Shown one piece after another: positions 5,725 through 8,293 of a DNA stretch of 8,293 nucleotides (the first letter of the stretch is position 1; each line of letters begins with the position of its first letter). The stretch is taken from the NCBI GenBank assembly GCA_017460265.1, contig JAFUBJ010000466.1, positions 1 through 8,293 on the forward strand, written 5' to 3'. Source of the stretch: Atopobiaceae bacterium. GTDB lineage: Bacteria; Actinomycetota; Coriobacteriia; Coriobacteriales; Atopobiaceae. The position numbers and the translations under genes are program-made. The notes below the pieces were generated by a model. That model worked only from the letters and a program-made list of their open reading frames with translations. It had not been told where the DNA came from and made no database searches.

Positions 5725-5765
5725 GGAAGCCCGGCGACAACAGCATCTGTTGCTGCCGGGCTTCC
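5725..5765. other. 41-nt perfect-arm hairpin between YkvA and TraX genes
   Basis: GGAAGCCCGGC (5725-5735) pairs fully with GCCGGGCTTCC (5755-5765). Inside, CAACAG (5738-5743) pairs with CTGTTG (5747-5752) around the loop CAT. Neither strand has a T-tract after it, so it is a poor intrinsic terminator. It ends about 20 nt before the TraX ATG and could act as a processing or stability element or a partial attenuator within the operon. Confidence 0.6.
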
Positions 5766-5779
5766 TGCCGTGGTGTCTG

Positions 5780-6202
5780 CTAGATGGTTACCTCGGGAAG
5801 GCTGTTGGCCTTACGCCACTCGGCATAGGCGTTGAGCTCCGGCTCGCACATCTTCATAACCGCAGTGGCAACGGCCAGGTCGTCGGCCAAGCCAAGGACG
5901 GGGACGTTGTCGGGAATGAGGTCCTTGCCCTTCGCAAGATAGAGGAAGGCTGCCACAAGTGAGGTAACGACCTTGGGCGACACCTCGGCGTACTCCTTGG
6001 TGATGTAGCTCTTGACCATCTGGACCATCAGAGGCACGTTGGCAGCGGCTCCCTTGAAGGTGTCGGGCAGGTTCTTGACCTGCTCCTGGAGCTGGGCCAG
6101 AAGCTCGTCGACCTCCGTGGGGTCGTTCAAGAGTTCCTGCGCCTGGGCGATGCCGCCTTCGATGGTCTCGCGTGCCTTGTCAAGATTGAACTCCTCCGCC
6201 AT
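5780..6202 (-). CDS. YkvA/DUF1232 family protein
   Basis: 140 residues from the ATG at 6202, with AAGGGAG about 5 nt upstream. Residues 1-60 are helical and charged (possible coiled coil around 20-45). The DUF1232 core lies at about 66-112, with the characteristic AFLYLAKGKDLIPDNVPVLG (85-104) followed by LADDL. DUF1232 proteins are small and often membrane-associated; their function is unknown. This copy is only moderately hydrophobic around 76-92. It is the second gene of the minus-strand run, 49 nt after the NUDIX gene and 75 nt before TraX. Confidence 0.9.
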   Translation of the reverse strand: MAEEFNLDKARETIEGGIAQAQELLNDPTEVDELLAQLQEQVKNLPDTFKGAAANVPLMVQMVKSYITKEYAEVSPKVVTSLVAAFLYLAKGKDLIPDNVPVLGLADDLAVATAVMKMCEPELNAYAEWRKANSLPEVTI

Positions 6203-6251
6203 GTGCGGCTCCCTTCTCTCTGCCCGGCGCGTTGCCAGGCGCTTTACGCTG

Positions 6252-6776
6252 CTAGTGTAGCGTGCCGTCCGCTTCGAGGGCCTGTCGAATACGCTCGAAG
6301 TGCAGAACGGTCGACTCTTCGTTCAGGTGGCAGATGTCATCCCATGTGCAAAGACGGAAGTCAACGGCTTCTCCGTCAACCAGGCGCACGTCGTCCTTCG
6401 AAAAGTCAATGCGCACGTGATAGAAGTCAACGATGTAGTTGTCCCCACGCTTGAGATCAACGTTTTCGTAGCTATAGATGGGCAACGGGTTCTGGCTGGC
6501 ATCAATGCTCAGCCCGACCTCCTCGGGAACCTCTCGCTTGAGCGCGTCGAGCGTCGTCTCTCCGGCACGTACGCCTCCGCCGGGAATCTCCCACCAGCCA
6601 GCACCCCAATGCTTGTCAAGGGATCGTTGCGTGACCAGAAGGCGGCCGTCCTTGTCCTCGATGAGCGCGAGGACGTACAGCATGTATTGGCCTTCCTTCA
6701 GAAAGGCACCTTCGCGAGGAATGGTGAGCCCGGTGAGGTTTCGGTCACGGTCGTAGACGTCGATCATTTCCTGCAT
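6252..6776 (-). CDS. NUDIX hydrolase
   Basis: 174 residues from the ATG at 6776, with GGAG 7 nt upstream. The frame is open to 6878, but that extension has no ribosome binding site and is Arg/Ser-rich. ATG 6767 (MIDVYD) is a possible alternative but lies directly against its AGGAA. The N-terminal MIDVYDRDRNLTGL segment resembles NUDIX proteins fused to an IPP-isomerase-like start. The complete NUDIX box G67-x5-E73-x7-R81-E82-V-x-E85-E86-x-G88 binds Mg2+ and hydrolyses a nucleoside-diphosphate-linked substrate; the actual substrate is not predictable. Pro84 within the box is slightly unusual. It is the first gene of the minus-strand run, divergent from the plus-strand hydrolase. Confidence 0.92.
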   Translation of the reverse strand: MQEMIDVYDRDRNLTGLTIPREGAFLKEGQYMLYVLALIEDKDGRLLVTQRSLDKHWGAGWWEIPGGGVRAGETTLDALKREVPEEVGLSIDASQNPLPIYSYENVDLKRGDNYIVDFYHVRIDFSKDDVRLVDGEAVDFRLCTWDDICHLNEESTVLHFERIRQALEADGTLH

Positions 6777-6816
6777 GGAGCGTCTCCGTTCATGGTGAAA
6801 GCGATGCAATGAAATG

Positions 6817-6822
6817 ATTGTA
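6817..6822 (-). promoter_or_regulatory. Candidate -10 box for the NUDIX-led operon
   Basis: The minus strand reads TACAAT, 41 nt before the ATG at 6776. TTACCA lies 19 nt further up as a weak -35. If correct, it drives NUDIX and probably the genes that follow. It lies inside a short minus frame (6790-6990), which argues that this frame is not a gene. Confidence 0.4.
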
Positions 6823-6889
6823 AGGCTCCTGCGTGACAGGCTGGTAACGCATAAGACCCCTCGCCGCCAAGGCGTCAACGTCTGCCCAA

Positions 6890-6913
6890 GCTATGCCAAT
6901 AAGCCAGCATAGC
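6890..6913. promoter_or_regulatory. Inverted repeat in the NUDIX/hydrolase divergent region
   Basis: GCTATGC (6890-6896) and GCATAGC (6907-6913) are perfect arms 10 nt apart, about 70 nt before the plus-strand hydrolase ATG. CATAAT (6919-6924) directly after it is a possible plus-strand -10 box, with no clear -35. The arrangement fits an operator beside a promoter, but the evidence is only positional. Confidence 0.25.
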
Positions 6914-6981
6914 GCCTGCATAATGGGTGCAAGAGGCTCAGGAGCGCCCTGTGCTGTGCCATACGATGAGGGGAGTGTCTC

Positions 6982-7908
6982 ATGCTGCACGAAGTAAAGT
7001 TTGCGTCAAGCAACGGCCGTGACGAGGTGACGGGTTGGATCTATGTTCCTGCCTGTGAGCCAACGGGAATTCTCCAGCTCGTGCATGGCTTTGGCGAGCA
7101 TTCCCGTCGTTACTTCCACATGATTGTTGCCCTCATGGATGCCGGCTTCATTGTGGCCGCCAACGACCATGTTGGCCATGGCGCTACGGCCATTGCCAAC
7201 AACACCTGGGGTGACTGGGGCGACGCCGGCCCGCACACCATGATGGAGGACGAGAAGCTCTTCCACGATGTGGTGGTCGAGAAGTATCCCAACCTGCCGT
7301 ACTTCATGTTTGGCCATTCCATGGGCTCCATGATTGCGCGCGACTTCTCTACCAAGTACGGCGACCTGCTGACTGGCGTGGTGTACTGCGGAACCACCGG
7401 TGTCTTCAAGACTACGGCCGAGGCTCGCAAGATGGCCGATGACCTGGTCAAGGCCGGCAAGGCGCACGAGAGCGACCCCGCCGTCACCGCAGCGCTCTTT
7501 GGCTGGATGTTCAGCCGCTGTGAGGAGGGCGCAAAGCTCGGCAACGAGTGGATCTGCCATGATCCTTGGGTCCAGAAGGATCACGCGGAGGACCCGTTTG
7601 ACGCGTTCACGCATCCTACCCACAACATCAGCATGCGCGACTTCATCGACATGATTCTGTGCATCGAGGGCCCGGAGTGGGCCGAGAAGGTGCCGACTGG
7701 CCTTCCTATTCTGCTGATTGCTGGCGACCAGGATCCTGTCGGCTGCTTTGGCGAAGGCGTGTACCAGGTTGCCAACTGGCTTACCGATACCGGGCACGAC
7801 GTGACCACGCAGCTGTGGAGCGGCTATCGTCACGAGATTCACAACTACGACGACATCAAGGACGACGTCGAGGCGACCCTCATTGACTGGCTGCTGATGC
7901 AGCTGTAA
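6982..7908 (+). CDS. Alpha/beta hydrolase, monoacylglycerol lipase-like
   Basis: 308 residues from the ATG at 6982, with GAGGGGAG about 6 nt upstream. It follows the serine aminopeptidase S33/lysophospholipase pattern: oxyanion segment HGFGEHSRRY (35-44), NDHVGHG (61-67), nucleophile elbow G111-H-S113-M-G115, catalytic Asp251 in GDQDPVG, and His284 in GYRHEIHNY. The full catalytic triad is present. Length and motif order match monoacylglycerol lipase/lysophospholipase enzymes, which cleave fatty acyl esters from glycerol or lysolipids. No signal peptide is seen, so it is cytoplasmic. It is alone on the plus strand, divergent from NUDIX and convergent with the deformylase, with a strong hairpin after the stop. 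Bases 7166-7204 of this gene recur at the window's right end. Confidence 0.93.
   Translation: MLHEVKFASSNGRDEVTGWIYVPACEPTGILQLVHGFGEHSRRYFHMIVALMDAGFIVAANDHVGHGATAIANNTWGDWGDAGPHTMMEDEKLFHDVVVEKYPNLPYFMFGHSMGSMIARDFSTKYGDLLTGVVYCGTTGVFKTTAEARKMADDLVKAGKAHESDPAVTAALFGWMFSRCEEGAKLGNEWICHDPWVQKDHAEDPFDAFTHPTHNISMRDFIDMILCIEGPEWAEKVPTGLPILLIAGDQDPVGCFGEGVYQVANWLTDTGHDVTTQLWSGYRHEIHNYDDIKDDVEATLIDWLLMQL
7166..7204 (+). repeat. 39-nt direct repeat, copy 1 (inside hydrolase gene)
   Basis: This stretch is identical to 8255-8293. It encodes hydrolase residues 62-74 around HVGHGATAIANN in the natural reading frame, so this is the native copy. The segment also has a near-palindrome (TTGGCCATGGC against GGCCATTGCCAA). 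Confidence 0.9.
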
Positions 7909-7918
7909 GCACCTGCGA

Positions 7919-7984
7919 CTGAGACAAAGGGGGTAGCCCCCCGCGTTGCATTGCAACGCGGGGGGGCTACCCCCTTTGTCTCAG
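7919..7984. terminator. 66-nt near-perfect hairpin, likely bidirectional terminator
   Basis: CTGAGACAAAGGGGGTAGCC and the following C-run plus GCGTTGCA pair with the mirrored right arm, apart from one extra G (six C on the left, seven G on the right). The stem is about 32 bp with almost no loop. AAA and TTT flank the GC core on either side, giving a short T-run in both directions. It lies between the stop of the plus hydrolase (7908) and the stop of the minus deformylase (7990), exactly where convergent genes need a shared terminator. Confidence 0.75.
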
Positions 7985-7989
7985 GCATC

Positions 7990-8293
7990 CTATATGAGAA
8001 TTCTGTTGCAGTGATCAACCTCGTGCTGGATGATCTGCGCGGTCCAGCCAGAGAAGCGCTCCTCGTGCAGCGTCATGCTCGTGTCTTGCCAGCGAAGCAG
8101 GATGTCTTGGAAGCGGGTGGTGGTGCGGCGCCCTGGCAGGGAAAGGCAACCCTCTTCAGCCTCGTAAGGCCCGTCCTTCTCGACAATCTCAGGGTTCAGC
8201 ATGGCCCGCGGCGTTCCGTTGTCATCGATGGCAATGATGCGTTTGCGGATTCCCACCATGTTGGCCATGGCGCTACGGCCATTGCCAACAACA
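7990..8293 (-). CDS. def: Peptide deformylase, 5' end broken or beyond window
   Basis: About 92 recognisable residues, read from 8268 toward 7990. Peptide deformylase removes the formyl group from new proteins, using a metal held by one Cys and two His. Motif 2, EGCLS, has the metal Cys (8148-8146), and motif 3 is HEVDH in QHEVDHC. The start ANMVGIRKRIIAIDDNG matches the region just after motif 1 in divergent deformylases, so some 45 N-terminal residues, including most of motif 1, are missing. Right of 8255 the sequence is a copy of hydrolase DNA, although the frame stays open to the edge. The apparent ATG at 8268 lies in that copied part and is not the true start. The C-terminus ends NRILI, with Arg where Gly is common. 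Confidence 0.85.
   Translation of the reverse strand, partial: VVGNGRSAMANMVGIRKRIIAIDDNGTPRAMLNPEIVEKDGPYEAEEGCLSLPGRRTTTRFQDILLRWQDTSMTLHEERFSGWTAQIIQHEVDHCNRILI
8255..8293 (+). repeat. 39-nt direct repeat, copy 2 (window right edge)
   Basis: Exact copy of 7166-7204 in the same orientation, running to the last base. The base before it differs (C at 8254, G at 7165). It replaces the expected deformylase motif 1 coding sequence. It could be an assembly overlap, a chimeric join, or the start of a tandem duplicate with a 1089-nt unit. Confidence 0.9.

Noticed and set aside
6790..6990. 66-codon minus frame just upstream of NUDIX
   Set aside because: Its stop is 13 nt before the NUDIX ATG, as in an operon, but neither the GTG start nor the internal ATG has a ribosome binding site. 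It contains the likely NUDIX promoter, and the protein is not recognised.
7006..7956. 316-codon minus-strand open frame
   Set aside because: Antisense to the alpha/beta hydrolase, whose catalytic triad is intact. The minus translation resembles no protein family.

Overview
The window looks like chromosomal DNA of a GC-rich anaerobic gut-type bacterium. The best guess is class Coriobacteriia (Olsenella/Collinsella-like). This rests on the style of the two SPASM radical-SAM proteins, the DUF2200, DUF3592 and TraX proteins, strong AGGAGG-type ribosome binding sites and GC-rich third codon positions. It is recognition by eye, not a database result. No phage, transposase, CRISPR, tRNA or rRNA gene is visible.

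Layout. Positions 1-1182 (minus) hold most of a radical-SAM/SPASM peptide-maturase-like gene that runs off the left edge, with a TATAAT promoter and a 17-nt palindrome upstream. Positions 1390-1779 (minus) hold a small two-helix DUF3592 membrane protein whose ribosome binding site can be masked by a hairpin. The only long gene-free stretch, 1780-2252, is rich in nested inverted repeats. It ends in a terminator-like hairpin plus T-tract on the plus strand, so it may encode a structured RNA or a cis-regulatory element. Positions 2253-2714 (minus) hold an RpiB/LacAB-family sugar-phosphate isomerase with Asp at the usual catalytic Cys position. Positions 2912-3262 (plus) hold a DUF2200 protein whose stop codon interlocks with that of the cupin gene on the other strand.

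Positions 3257-6776 (minus) form a compact five-gene run: NUDIX hydrolase, YkvA/DUF1232 protein, TraX-family membrane protein, a second radical-SAM/SPASM protein and a small cupin. TraX and the radical-SAM gene are 2 nt apart. The radical-SAM and cupin genes are 28 nt apart. A strong 41-nt hairpin separates YkvA from TraX. No precursor peptide gene is visible for either radical-SAM enzyme.

Positions 6982-7908 (plus) hold a monoacylglycerol-lipase-like alpha/beta hydrolase. It converges on a peptide deformylase at the right edge (minus), and a 66-nt almost perfect hairpin, probably a bidirectional terminator, lies between them. The last 39 bases of the window exactly repeat bases 7166-7204 inside the hydrolase gene and interrupt the deformylase N-terminus. 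The right edge is therefore probably an assembly overlap or chimera, or the start of a tandem duplication.
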